From the NCBI GenBank assembly GCA_026724425.1, contig JAIUCV010000009.1:16503294-16567293 (forward strand): DNA of 64,000 nt, written 5' to 3'. The DNA comes from Erythrophleum ivorense (taxonomy: Eukaryota; Streptophyta; Magnoliopsida; Fabales; Fabaceae). The number at the start of each line of letters is the position of its first letter. Within the stretch, counting starts at the first letter, position 1. The translations under genes and the position numbers were made by a program. The notes below the pieces were generated by a model that did no database searches, had not been told where the DNA came from, and saw only the letters and a program-made list of their open reading frames with translations. This document shows, in pieces, positions 36,239 to 47,384 of this stretch.

Positions 36239-36790
36239 TTAACTAAGCTCATCATCAATCATGGGTTTCATGTCCTTTTTTATTAGTAGAACTTGGGTTT
36301 GGTCAGGATGTTCTTGTTTGATGTCATCCTTGATCAACAAGTTTGTGTCAGTGTCATCCTCTTTGACTTCTTCATGGTTGACTTCTTCTTTAACCTTTGA
36401 GTTCAAAAATGGTAACTGTGGTACTTTACTGGAGTTGCTTCTATTGATATTCTTTGTTTCCCTTTCTTGCATCTTCTAGATGTAGATTTTTTGGGGATAG
36501 GCTAGGTACATTATGTTGGCTAAGTTGGATGAGTTGAATAGTCAAACAACTATTTGAATGTCACTGTAAAACCCTCTATGAAACAACTGGCATCAATCTC
36601 CTCTAGTAGGTCCACTTCTATTAGTAGTTCTTCAAACTTCTCTTGGAACTCTGTAGCAATGGTCTCTTGCTTAAGATTCCCAATCTTCATTATTATTGCC
36701 ACCTTTTTATTATGCTTCTCTATTTGCATCAAATAACTTTATATTTTCATTAATCGTTCTTGCAAATGGGATTGGGTGTCTAATGCCATT
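36239..36790 (-). pseudogene. Gypsy gag remnant (minus strand)
   Basis: Two minus-strand frames, 36550-36732 and 36239-36472, follow one another in element orientation. The first has FQEKFEELLIEVDLLEE followed by CFIEGF, which matches the end of the retrotransposon Gag domain of plant Ty3/gypsy elements. The second is a lysine/glutamate-rich tail. An ATG at about 36,790 (reading MALDTQSHLQERL) may be the original start, with internal deletion and a stop before 36732. No zinc knuckle is seen. The 5' LTR is missing; LINE sequence resumes immediately. Confidence 0.5.
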
Positions 36791-37880
36791 GTGGAAACAA
36801 AGAGTGGCTTTATTGCCAATTTATCAATTATTAGTAGTTGCATTGCTTGAAAGATATGCCTCTCAAATTGATGCACATTATACAAATTTCCTTTGGGGTT
36901 ATAAAAGGGATAAGGTTGGATTACATATTTTAAATATTTTGCAACTAAGAAAACCTATAAGGGTGGTCTAGGACTTAAGTCCATCAATTTAGTTAATCAA
37001 GCTTTATTGGCTAAACAAGCATGGTTGACAAGAAACTAAAAACTCTATTCGATTAGGTGATGAGCAAATATATAATGTAAAAAACACTTAATTTGTATTC
37101 AAGAAGACTTCTCAAGATTCTTGGATTTGAAAAATTGAAGCATATCTAGTAGCAACGGTTTAATTTTTAATAGTCTATCATGGTCACTTGGCAATGGAAG
37201 TATTACTTTGAATAGTAGATTTTGGAGATTTCCCACTTACCCTTTAATTGGTATAAGTGATTTGTGTGATAATAGTGACAATGGTGGTGGTGGTTAGAAT
37301 GAATATATGTATTAAAAGAAGGTTTCCTTTTTACTTTAGAATTCCAGTTCTTAAACTATTTATGATGTGATATTTTTACAAAAATTTTAATTCTTTTGTT
37401 TGCACATGGGGCCCACATATTCTAACTTTTATAAATTAAGTATTGTTTATCCATTAAATATAGTTAAGAAGGTTGCTGATATCCTAGTATCTGTGTGTGG
37501 GATAGAGGATTTTTTTTGTTTTGAAATAAATCTTCTACATATTTATATTATGTTGCGGATGGTTATAGATTACTTTCCACTTGATTAGTTTGGCCTAATC
37601 CTAGTTCATTTAGTTTTCTTTGGAAAAGTTTTTGGAATATTAAAGTTCGTAGGTGACTACTACTTCTTGTATGGAGATTGAGGAATTAGACTATTCTTAC
37701 TAATGATATGCTTTGGAAACATCATCTGTAAACTTCTATTACTTGTTTATTTTATCATGACTACGAAGAAACATCAAATAATCAGTTTATTACTTGTCAT
37801 TTTGCTCGCATTTTATGGTTCAAAGATTGATATGATTATTTAGTCTGATGTTAGACATTTAGTTTATTCATTAAGATAAT
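36791..37880 (+). pseudogene. LINE remnant, second part (RT tail and zf-RVT-like domain)
   Basis: The LINE resumes with ALLPIYQLL, then YTNFLWGYKRDK (about 36,876-36,912), and in a new frame LKSINLVNQALLAKQAW (about 36,975-37,025), the block that follows the RT in plant L1 elements. Near 37,610-37,830 a FLWKSFWNIKVRR...LFYHDYEETSNNQFITCHFARILWF-type pattern (broken by stops) corresponds to the C-terminal zf-RVT domain. Frameshifts and stops are numerous. No poly(A) tail or target duplication could be defined. Confidence 0.65.
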
Positions 37881-38556
37881 AACAAAGATATCCTATGTAT
37901 GGTCTTATTAGATAATATTAAGTGCTCATAGAATAAAACTTTGATGGAGAATTAGAAGCCAATTATTTGAGATGTTTTTAACAAAATTAGATTTTAGTGT
38001 AGGGTTCTACGAATATTATATGAAAGTTAAAACACTAATTTTGTAAGATTCAAGGAGATGCTTACCTATAGCGACCATGACAGTAACTTGGAATGCTAGA
38101 TCTTCCTCCTTATTGCCTTAAGTTAATTGAGTGGTTTTCAATAAGTTTAAACACTCTCTTAAGGTTAGAGAGGGAACCTAGCTCTATTTAATATTGTCTT
38201 ACTAAGCTCTCCAATCATGGGCTTTAGTAAAACCATTAGCCCGCACTCTTAACCACTCACTAGACTTATAATTAATGCCTACTAAGACACACTAATTGTA
38301 TGACCACTTAAATAACAATTGAGTATATCATAAGCTTAATGGGCCACAACCAACCTAAATTTTAAAAAATAATAAAAATAATTAATGTGAGCCTGCATAT
38401 AAAATTTTAAAATAAAATTTTTTTAATATTCTTTCACTTAAGGCACATTAATTTTTTTTAAGAAAGTTCATTTTATTTTGTAAAACAACTCTTGGTTGAC
38501 AAAACAATAAAACTATATGTGCACACTTTGTTTTAAAGACAATGGTCCTAAGATGG
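37881..38556. other. Unassigned AT-rich sequence, possibly retroelement-derived
   Basis: About 680 bp without a frame. A stretch near 38,440-38,550 (cttaaggcacatta..., ctatatgtgcacac) resembles copia-type noncoding sequence, but I cannot define termini. Confidence 0.25.
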
Positions 38557-38650
38557 TGTAACATCCAGTCCCTCCGTAAACGTGAGAAACACGATGTTCG
38601 GTTTCTCTGTAAACGTCAGAAATAGGCCAGATATAAAAGGAAGTCCCGTC
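38557..38650 (+). mobile_element. LTR start fragment (copy K)
   Basis: It reads TGTAACATCCAGTCCCTCCG, then gagaaacacgatgttcggtttctc and gatataaaaggaagtccc, which parallels the first ~90 bases of copies B, C and E. Similarity stops near 38650. Confidence 0.5.
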
Positions 38651-41600
38651 ATACTGATATGTAAGAGCATTTTAATTTTTGTTTATTGCTCCTCGTGGGA
38701 TCTTCAGATTCTCACTTCGACCCTTTTTACTTAGGCTTTCTCTTCTTACTCTAGTTATACTTAGCTATTTTTTCCTCTCATATCCTGCAATCTCTAAATA
38801 TGCCCACGTTCTACTTTTAAGTGCCTTGACACTAGGGCATCTCACACACTGAAGTGGCTAACATCTCTGGCCGGAGAGAAACTATATACTGGTCCATTCT
38901 CATTTCATTTACATGTATTATAAGGAACTCAAATCATACATACTGAACTGGATATTCTCTACTGGGGATTCCTCTCTGCATGTTTTTCCTATTACTCTGG
39001 TACTACTGGAATCCCTTTGCCTCTCTTTTCTGGTTCATCTCATTCTTTTGTTAACTAGAATACCTTTCAATTATGAGGACACTTTGGTGATTGATGTTAT
39101 CACTTGCTATGGACTCAAGTCACATTATTACTGGGTTGATCAGACCTAATATCATGTAACTATTATTGCAAGCAAACCATAACATCAAACACTAATACAC
39201 GGGCGCCTCATGATAGAGCTCAAAGCCATTATTGCCTATATATTACAAGTTTTTCAATAATCTAAAGTATCCTTCTCATACTTTTTTTTATCTGCCCTAT
39301 TCTCATAAGATACTCTGTGAAAATAGGATTCTTTCTCTACTTCATCCCTAGATCACTTCACATTGTCCAACTGCTTTTACTTTGGACACTATTATGCTAG
39401 AAGGGCACCTATGCCAAGGATATGTGTGCTTTTTCAAATACTCGAGCACATTTACTGGGTATTTGTTCTCAATTATTATGTCCTTGGTTTAAATACTATC
39501 ATATTCTCTCTCTTTTTACCTTTTCTATCCTTTTACTTTGGTAAAAGAATACTCTACTACTGGCTGTCTCTGTTCCCAGTTTATGTTTCTTTATAGTCAA
39601 GAGCACCTGCACTTTCCTGGGTTCCTCTACTTCTTCACTTTCTGTAACATCAAGGGGGTCTAATTTCTTATATTCTTTCTTTGCTCTTAATTAGACCGTC
39701 CCTCAATAATACAAATTATATTTCATCTGATCCCAGAAATTACATTTTGTAGTGCTCTTAGCTTGTACTCTTTTTTGCATAATGCAAGACTCGCTTTCTC
39801 ATGCAATCTCTAGCTCCCTTGAGCTTCTCTGAGGGTCTTAAGGCACTAAATATTTATCTCAACTTATTTTCAGATCAAAGCTAGATTTTCTCTCTATTTA
39901 GCCTTTTTAGCCTCATCCCTAGGAGCATAGTATACTGATTTTAAGGTTTCACTGATCCAATCTAGGGCATGTATTCTCGATGTTTGAATTCTACTTTACT
40001 GAAAGCTCATGCTCTATTAGGTGCTCTAATCACTTATGTGCCTTAACCCTATATCATTCTTATATCAGGGAGCTCGTCTGATAAACTATTAGACCCCTAA
40101 TTGTTTACCTTTCTGTGCTCAATTTACTTATTTAATCACTATTAAAGCGAGGATATTTTTTTTGTGGCTAGTTTCTCAGCTCTTTCCTGCTTCCCTTATC
40201 ACTATACCCTACAATTCAGGGGGTCTATCGAGGGGAATTTGCTAACCACTACTAGGTGGTCTCCCTTACTCAGGATATCTTATTTTCCCTTTCTTGATCC
40301 AGAGAGAACTTTCACTGAGCTTTCAATCAAATTAATATGCCACTGGTCACTTCCCTTAGGCTTCAGCTTATATTTAGCCAGGGCTACTTATCTTATCAGA
40401 TTTGTAGCTTACGATAAGCCCCATTAACTCCTATAGGTTTACAATGAATTTAACACTTTCAAACTATTCTCATTCTCTTTTCAGGATTTCTGACACTGGG
40501 CCAATCATACTCATCTTTATGTATTATTTATGAGGTACACTATGTTTGTATATTCACTATATACATCACTGATATTACCCTCAGATTATATAAACATCTT
40601 ATCAGTAAGGTCTTGGACTCATTATATTAGCTCGTCATTCGCGACAACATAGGGTAACATCCTAGGTTGAAGTCAACTCCTTGTAGGCGAATCTCAATAA
40701 CCTTACTATTTTTGTGTCTAACATTCTCTAACTTTAACTGCTACCCACTTATAACATTTTCGGGCTAAGCCTCCACTTACGTTGGGCTTTTCACAGTCTC
40801 AATTATTAGGCCTACTGCTCATTTGTTACTTACTGGTCCTCCATGTTCACTAATGGACCATTTACTACTTTTTTTTCTTTGCTTATATTAGGGGTCCCCG
40901 CTTTTTGTGCATCGATTGACCCCACAGCAGCTCATTTCTCAGGTTAACCTGAATATGACCAACAAGGCCTTCCATACCACTATACACTCCATTATCACTA
41001 GAAACTTCTTCTTTAGCTATGTAATCTGAGCCTCACTGCCTTTGTATGTAGCCCAACATCAAACTAGAGGGTTCTGCCTCTTGCTTAATTCATTCATCTC
41101 GCTTAATTCATGCATAACTAATAACCATCTCTGGGCTATCGGGGCTCTATGGGGTGTAACATGCAACTCAAACTTCCAACTTAAGGGAATAGTTTTCTGG
41201 GCTTTTTACATCATCGTAATATTCGGGTGTCATGGCTGGGGGGTAACTCCTTCGACCCTTACTCTATGCAGTAATAGCTTTACCTCATATAGCACTGACT
41301 CACTGCGTGCTCCTACATTGGGTGGGACATCCCCGAATGATCTGAGTGTGGTACTCAGGGAGATTAGGCCTCTCATAACCTCTTTAGGCAAGCGTCTCTA
41401 ACAACTACACAATTCTCTTTTGTTGTTAATACACAAAGCTTGCCACTGATCCTAGCTAGCTACTATAGATTATAGAGCTCTAGCCATGGATAACTTAACT
41501 CTGTTCTTAGAACTAAAGGCTAACCTCACCCACAGCTTACCATCTACTCACAACCATTCCACAACTGACTTAGCTTGAACATAATCATAAGCCATCTTCA

Positions 41601-41709
41601 CATACCCAAATACATCCTATAAGGCTTTTTATAACTCTACAAGCCTTTACATAGCCCTATAGCCCTATCCTCAAGCCATATCCTAATCCTAGAAAGCCTG
41701 AAACTTTGC
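38651..41709. other. GC-balanced, pyrimidine-rich tract of uncertain origin
   Basis: About 3 kb, distinctly more C- and T-rich on the plus strand than the flanks. It is bounded on the left by an LTR start and on the right by a degenerate primer site (41710-41719) plus an LTR end, so it may be the decayed internal or leader region of a minus-strand gypsy element. Minus-strand translation near 41,330 (GDVPPNVGARSESVLYEV) is faintly Gag-like but is not convincing. Plus-strand frames at 38913, 39363, 40164 and 41042 (the last 119 codons) have no recognisable domains. Confidence 0.3.
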
Positions 41710-41719
41710 TTCAATACCA
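41710..41719 (-). other. Degenerate tRNA-Met primer-binding site
   Basis: The minus strand reads TGGTATTGAA, a mutated form of TGGTATCAGAG. It lies 5 bases before the LTR end at 41725, the same spacing as the intact site at 285-295. Confidence 0.5.
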
Positions 41720-41724
41720 ATAAA

Positions 41725-43894
41725 TGTAGCACCATACTTCTAAGACTCAATTGTTGCAATTCCCATGCCTCATTTCATATAATTTCTATGGAAACAACAA
41801 AGTGGCATAGGGAGTCTTGGATCAAGATGCATTTCTCTACGGGTAAAATTTTTCATTCAGCATCCCAAGGACCAAGAGAACTCATTAAACTCACTATCAT
41901 ATTTAATTATACTAATACAATTCAAAACCATCCAAGAAAGTGGCTTGGAACTTATACAAGTGGGTGAAACACACTAATTTCCACAAATTAGCCATGGTTA
42001 GATTTTTCAATTTTTCTGTCACAAATTCAGAAATTCATAACTAAATCTACAAAATTTTAAATCTAACAAAATTTATCATTACAAAAATATCTAGATGTCT
42101 ACCCCATGGTAAAAATAATTTTAGCTCATGAATCATTAAGGGGAGAACATTTGACATCCGAAAAACCACTGAGGTCGTTGCTGTCTGGGCTACTGGTTCA
42201 GATTACTGATATGAAATTTTAAAATTCATAACTAATTTTATAAAAATTGAAATCACAAAAATTTTGTCATTATAGAAAGATACAGATATTAAATTTATTC
42301 CAAAAATAATTTCCTAAAGAAACAGATACTTTTACTTATTAGAAATATATGGAACAGTGACTGGACTCAAGGGACGCTACTGCTATTGACAACAAACTTC
42401 AAAAATTCATAACTCTCTATTCAGACTCCAAATGAGTTAATCTTGGTGGCCACGAAATATTATGACCTCTAGTTTATGTCTATAAATTTTCACAAGCATT
42501 GGACACCATTTACCCATCGGATGACACAGAACACAAATTTGCCAGTGTGAACAGTGCACATACCAGAACCAATTGAAAATCCCAATTTTGAAAATTCATA
42601 ACTAATTCTGTAGAGCTTCATTTTTTCCGCACTTTATCTTTCCAAAAATATCTAAATGAGCTCTACATGTCTGCCAAATTTCATGGAGAAATTCCTTCAT
42701 TTGGTCAGAATATGCTATAGGGTGCCATTTGGGTCATTTTGATGCATTTTAATGGTGCAAAAGTGTGCAAAATGGTTCCTAAGGTTCTTGTGGCCACTTG
42801 AGCACGTGGGAATGGCACAAAAAGACTCCCTAAACTTTTCTTAAAGGTGTAGAAACTCAAAACACACAATCTCATCCTCTATCCCCAAGCCATATGTAAA
42901 GAGATACATGTGGGAAATAGTCATTCAATACTCAAAAATTGCAACACTACTCATTTATCATTAATTGTCATATATATATCATCTACTGGGATATTTACAC
43001 ATGTTCCATTCATTGTACATCTATTCTATCAAAATTTTACATCATTTGCTACTTCTTTGGTTACAACATAAGCAAAATCAAGCAATTTAAAGCCAAAGCT
43101 TTATCTTCCACCTTGGTAACTTCTATTTCCTTGTTCATTTGCTCCACCTAGCATATTAAGATATTAGAGAGGAGGGAGTGAGATTCAAAGAATCCCAATA
43201 GCTCATCTCCCATTCAATCATGCATAAAGAATGTAATACAAGTCTTAAGGATGCATGCATGGCATACTAACATTGAAAATGGTGCAAATACATTTTTGGC
43301 ATTTACACAAAGCACACATAACATATTTAGGTTTGCCAAATGATTAGATTAGCCTCACCCACTTTCTTCAAGGTTCTTGAATTTACCTCACCCTTTTTCT
43401 CTAAGGCCTTGAGTTAAGCCTTACTCTTGGGAGACTTTATCTTGGTCTCAACCATTTCTAAGAGCTCTTGGCTCATCCTCACCGAAGATAGAAGGTTCTT
43501 GGGTGGCTCTCCACATTCAAGCAAATCAATGCAACCTTTGTAGGCATCATTTGAATACATAATGCAATACTATGGTTCCATGGAACATAGGCATCATACT
43601 AAAATACAATTAATAGCTTCAAATACTCATACACACATTTAAAAATAATGTAGACATTCATTCATGCATGGAAGAAAAGAGAGAGAGCTACCTTGCTTGT
43701 ATTTACACACTTTTTCCTTAAGCCTTGAGTCCTCTCCCTTGGCCTCACACACCCAAGAAAGTGGAGACCATTTCTCTTGGCCTAGACAAACCAAAAGAAA
43801 CATGAATTACTCATAGGAACAAGCCTTGGCATTATACACACGTTACATGATGCTACTTTAGTTTATGGCTCCATTATGCTTTCATAAGGCACTT
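41725..43894 (-). mobile_element. Long gypsy LTR, minus strand, cut by the Athila insertion (copy L)
   Basis: It starts TGTAGCACC on the plus strand and is collinear with copy A: hairpin 43171-43210, agagagagctacctt block near 43680, cttggcctagacaa block near 43780. It stops at 43894 at a point equivalent to about 2430 in copy A, where the Athila LTR begins. Its remaining ~1.4 kb should lie on the far side of the Athila array, outside the window. The five bases before the insertion are cactt, the expected target duplication. Confidence 0.7.
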
Positions 43895-45958
43895 TGATGA
43901 TGCCTTAGTCGCTTAAGCACTCAATTAAACTAAGATTGAATTAATGCAATATAAGTCAACCCTAGGTCATTCTTCCCAAGGAGCAATTTAGGGGTTAAGT
44001 TGAACTGATTTAGGTGATTATTTGGTACTTGTTATTTGATGCAAATTCTAAAGGAAACTATCACTACGCTAAATGCAAAATTAATTAAACTAAATGCATG
44101 CAAATGAGGGGGGTTTTGAATTAAGATATTAAATCTCAACTAAAATGGAAAAGATCAAACAAGTGATTAAACTAGAATGCTTTAAATTGAAACTAAGGTA
44201 ATTTTGAAAATACTAGGAACAAATAGGAGGCAACCAAGGTTTTACAAGGAGAATTCGGCTCTCATCACTCACCAAAGATTGTTGAGACCAAGAGGAATAA
44301 TTAGATGATAGAGCAATGCAATCAATTAACTCAATCCAAGGTTAGGAAACCCTAAACTCAAATGCAAACCGCTTGACTTAACTAGGGAACCCTTAGTTAA
44401 TTCAAGTAGTTTGCAAGTAATTGAGCCAATCAAACACATCTAATCCTTCAACAATTGGGTTCAATCAATTCTGGAAATTTGATTTCAATCACCTAATTTA
44501 ACAATTAAGCAATCATACTACCCAATTCAACAATCGAGCAGCGCAAAAGACCAAGATGTGCAATTAAAATCATAACATTAATCTAATCAATGCAAGAGAA
44601 CTCTAACATCAATTAAACCAACATCATAAGGTCCTGAAAATCAAAATTCCAGCAAATACAAACATAACTCCAGTCCCAATTAACCAATTCCAATTACAAT
44701 CCAAGATAAAATAATTGTCCAACCTAAAACTAGGTCTCAACATTCAATCCATAAAGAAATTTTTAAAACTAGAAAATCTCTAAGTTCTTGAAATTTAAAG
44801 AGGAAAAGGTAGGAAAAATAAACTCCCCTAATGGTCTTCAATCCAATTAATTCAAGAGTTCAAGCTTCCTCCTCCATGCTTCACCTTAGTGCCACCTCTA
44901 ATTAATTAAGCTCCCATGGATTTTATGCTTCTAAAATCCCTTAAATTTGCTGCCATGAAAAAATGAAGGAGAATAGTCTTTTGCTGGATGAATGATGATA
45001 ATGAACTTGAGTGTCAACGTGCTGTACAGAGGCAGAAAAGTCACAAAAGCAATTCAACGTGTTCTAGCTTCCTCCTAGCTTCAGCTCAAGTCTGAAGGTC
45101 CAATAATGAATGAATGAAGAACAGCATTTTGTCTCTTCTGTCCAGGCTTTTCTGCGTCTCTGCTCCTCCTCTGAAGTCCGAAAATCCAATCAATATTCAG
45201 TAGCTTCCTCCTGCTCCAGCTCACACTGTTTCAGCGTCTCTAGTTTTCTCCATTGCAGGTGTAGTCGAAAATGAAGAAGACTCTCCTCTGCAGCTACAGC
45301 GTTCTCAGTCCTCTCTGCACAGTCCCCTCGTGAAGACTAGCCCCACAGAATGAAGAAGCAATCAGTATTCTCTTCGGCGCCCCTGCCTCCAGACTTATCC
45401 GAGAGAATGAGTGAAGAAGCAACCTCCTTCTGCACAGGTTTTGTTCTCTTCTCGTGCAGTCCAGCGTTCTTTCTGCACAGTCTCTCTCAGCGCCTCCCAG
45501 CTGCTGCTAACATGAAGAAAACTCCCCAGTGCGTTTTTCCGCCCTTTTTCCCTGAAGCTTCCCCCCAGTATCTCAACTTTTCTCCAGCCAATCAAAATGA
45601 AGACCTAATCATTATTTACAAATATGCCATTATCAGAAATTAATAAAAACAAAATTATCATCCAATCTTTTCCCTTAATCCATTTTAATTTTTCAATTCA
45701 TTTGCCCAAAAGAAAATTCTGCACAAAATTAAAAAGTGTTTTAAAGATTGAAAATATTTAATCATCAAAGAATTTTGGAGAATAAAATCTTAGCAATTTA
45801 AATCCAAAAAAAAAATCTCCTAATTAATTCAAAATTATATTATTTTCCAAAATTAACCACAAATTCAAATATTGCATAATAAATCTATTTAAGCTCAAAT
45901 TAATCATTAAAATCAATAATAAATGTAGGTAAAAATATATGAAAATTAGTATTTATCA
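43895..45958 (-). mobile_element. Athila-type LTR 1 (3' LTR of first unit)
   Basis: The plus strand runs TGATGATGCC...TATTTATCA, 2064 bp, with TGAT/ATCA ends. In element orientation it starts TGATAAATAC next to the polypurine tract. It differs from LTR 2 at three sites I could see: 44066 (A, versus G at 54015), 44382 (C, versus T at 54331) and 45169 (C, versus T at 55118). A GC-richer patch lies at about 45,000-45,600. The 97-codon plus-strand frame at 45350-45643 is antisense within the LTR and not credible. Confidence 0.9.
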
Positions 45959-47384
45959 ATTCCCCCACACTTATCTCTTTGCACTCCTGGGCAAAACAAA
46001 ACAGAATCAAGGGAAAAATAGAAGAACAAAACAAAACTGCCAAAGGTGAATGTTCTAATCACAAGCCAAAAGTAGACTAAAACAGTTAACATCTTTCTTA
46101 TCCGAGTAATCTTTACATGCATTAAGATTAAAGACATCATGGCAATTAACTTGACAAGGGAAAACCCAAGCTAGCAATCCCTTACCAAAGGCAATGTGTA
46201 TATCACTCTCACTCAAAAATGTTTAGGCTTGTATGTGCACTCAAAACCAACTTATCCAAATCTCTTTTCAGAAGCTTGACAAAAATATAAGTTCTCCACC
46301 ACTAACAAGCGAATGCAAACATAAATCAAAAGGACTTTATTAGGTTGTAATGGGGCTAAGGGAATGAAAAAGGAAAGATCAAATGATAGGAAAAACCAAA
46401 ATTGAATACCTTAGGAGAATGAAAAGCAATGCCAAATAAGATAATATGGAATGAAAGAAACAAGACAAACAAAACTTGGATAGGGCCATTATTCTTTTTT
46501 TCTTTTGTTTCATTTTTGTTTATTTCTATTTCTTCCTTTTCTTTGAATATACATCTTTATTCTTTCTTTGATTGTTTCTTTCTTGCATATACTTGCTATC
46601 TTTCAACTCTTTTTTTTTTTCTCTATTTTTTTTTTTTGAATATATGACCCAAATTCCAACTATTTACATGTTCTTTCATCCAAAACAAGCAAATGGACAT
46701 GCTCTTCAACTTCCAAGACATTCAACAAGGTTAATGGCTATGGGCTAAAAGAAAGAAAGCAAATAAAGGCTCAAAGGGGGAAAACAAGGGATAAAATGCA
46801 TGAAAATGTAAGCTTTCTTTTTAACTAGATAAACAAAATGAATGCCTTTATCATTTCTATGTATGCAAATGCACAAAATGTGGTTTCAAACAAGATTTAA
46901 GCCAAACTCTAGAGCAAGAATTGGATAGGTGGTATACACACATGAAAAGAACTATGCTATAGGCTCAAAAACCTCACTAGATCATGATTACTAGCCTAGA
47001 TCTACCTAAGTCAGAACAATTGCCATTTATCTTTGTCTACTTAAAACATGATCAATTACTCTTCAAATCAAGAATGTATCATTTCTAAGCCACTTGAAGC
47101 TTGCAATTCCCACATTCAAAACAAAATTTTTATAAATTTCCAAAAATTTTCTAAATTTTTTTTTTTTCAAAAATTTGCTTTTGACCACATAAAACTGTAC
47201 AAACCAAAAACTCAGCAAAACTTTCACAAGCAAAATTAAAGCATCCCTCCCCTACACTTAAACAGTGCATTGTCCTCAATGCATAGCAAACAGAGCAATA
47301 TAGACAAATAATATCTAGCACAGCCTAGCTCAGTAAGATGACAATGTAAAGTAAAAAGAGTAAAGGGAAGGAATACGACCAGGC
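45959..47384 (-). mobile_element. Athila unit 1: noncoding 3' region
   Basis: 1.4 kb between the end of pol and the 3' LTR, where many Athila elements carry an env-like ORF. I see no env-like frame on the minus strand (only 64 codons at 45946-46140, running into the LTR). It contains T-runs on the plus strand at about 46,609-46,637 and 47,155-47,167. This unit therefore appears to lack env. Confidence 0.7.
45961..45971 (-). other. Polypurine tract, Athila unit 1
   Basis: The minus strand reads AGTGTGGGGGA, then AT, then the LTR start. It primes plus-strand DNA synthesis and confirms the LTR boundary at 45958. Confidence 0.75.

Noticed and set aside
41042..41401. 119-codon plus-strand frame
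   Set aside because: Longest frame outside Athila but without recognisable domain, in a compositionally biased tract; I treat it as chance.
45350..45643. 97-codon plus-strand frame starting MKKQSVFSS, repeated at 55299-55592
   Set aside because: It lies antisense inside an LTR and is repeated only because the LTR is duplicated; no domain and low-complexity S/P/F composition.
47155..47167. T-run considered as a terminator or poly(A) end
   Set aside because: Internal to the Athila 3' noncoding region and repeated identically in unit 2; no supporting context.
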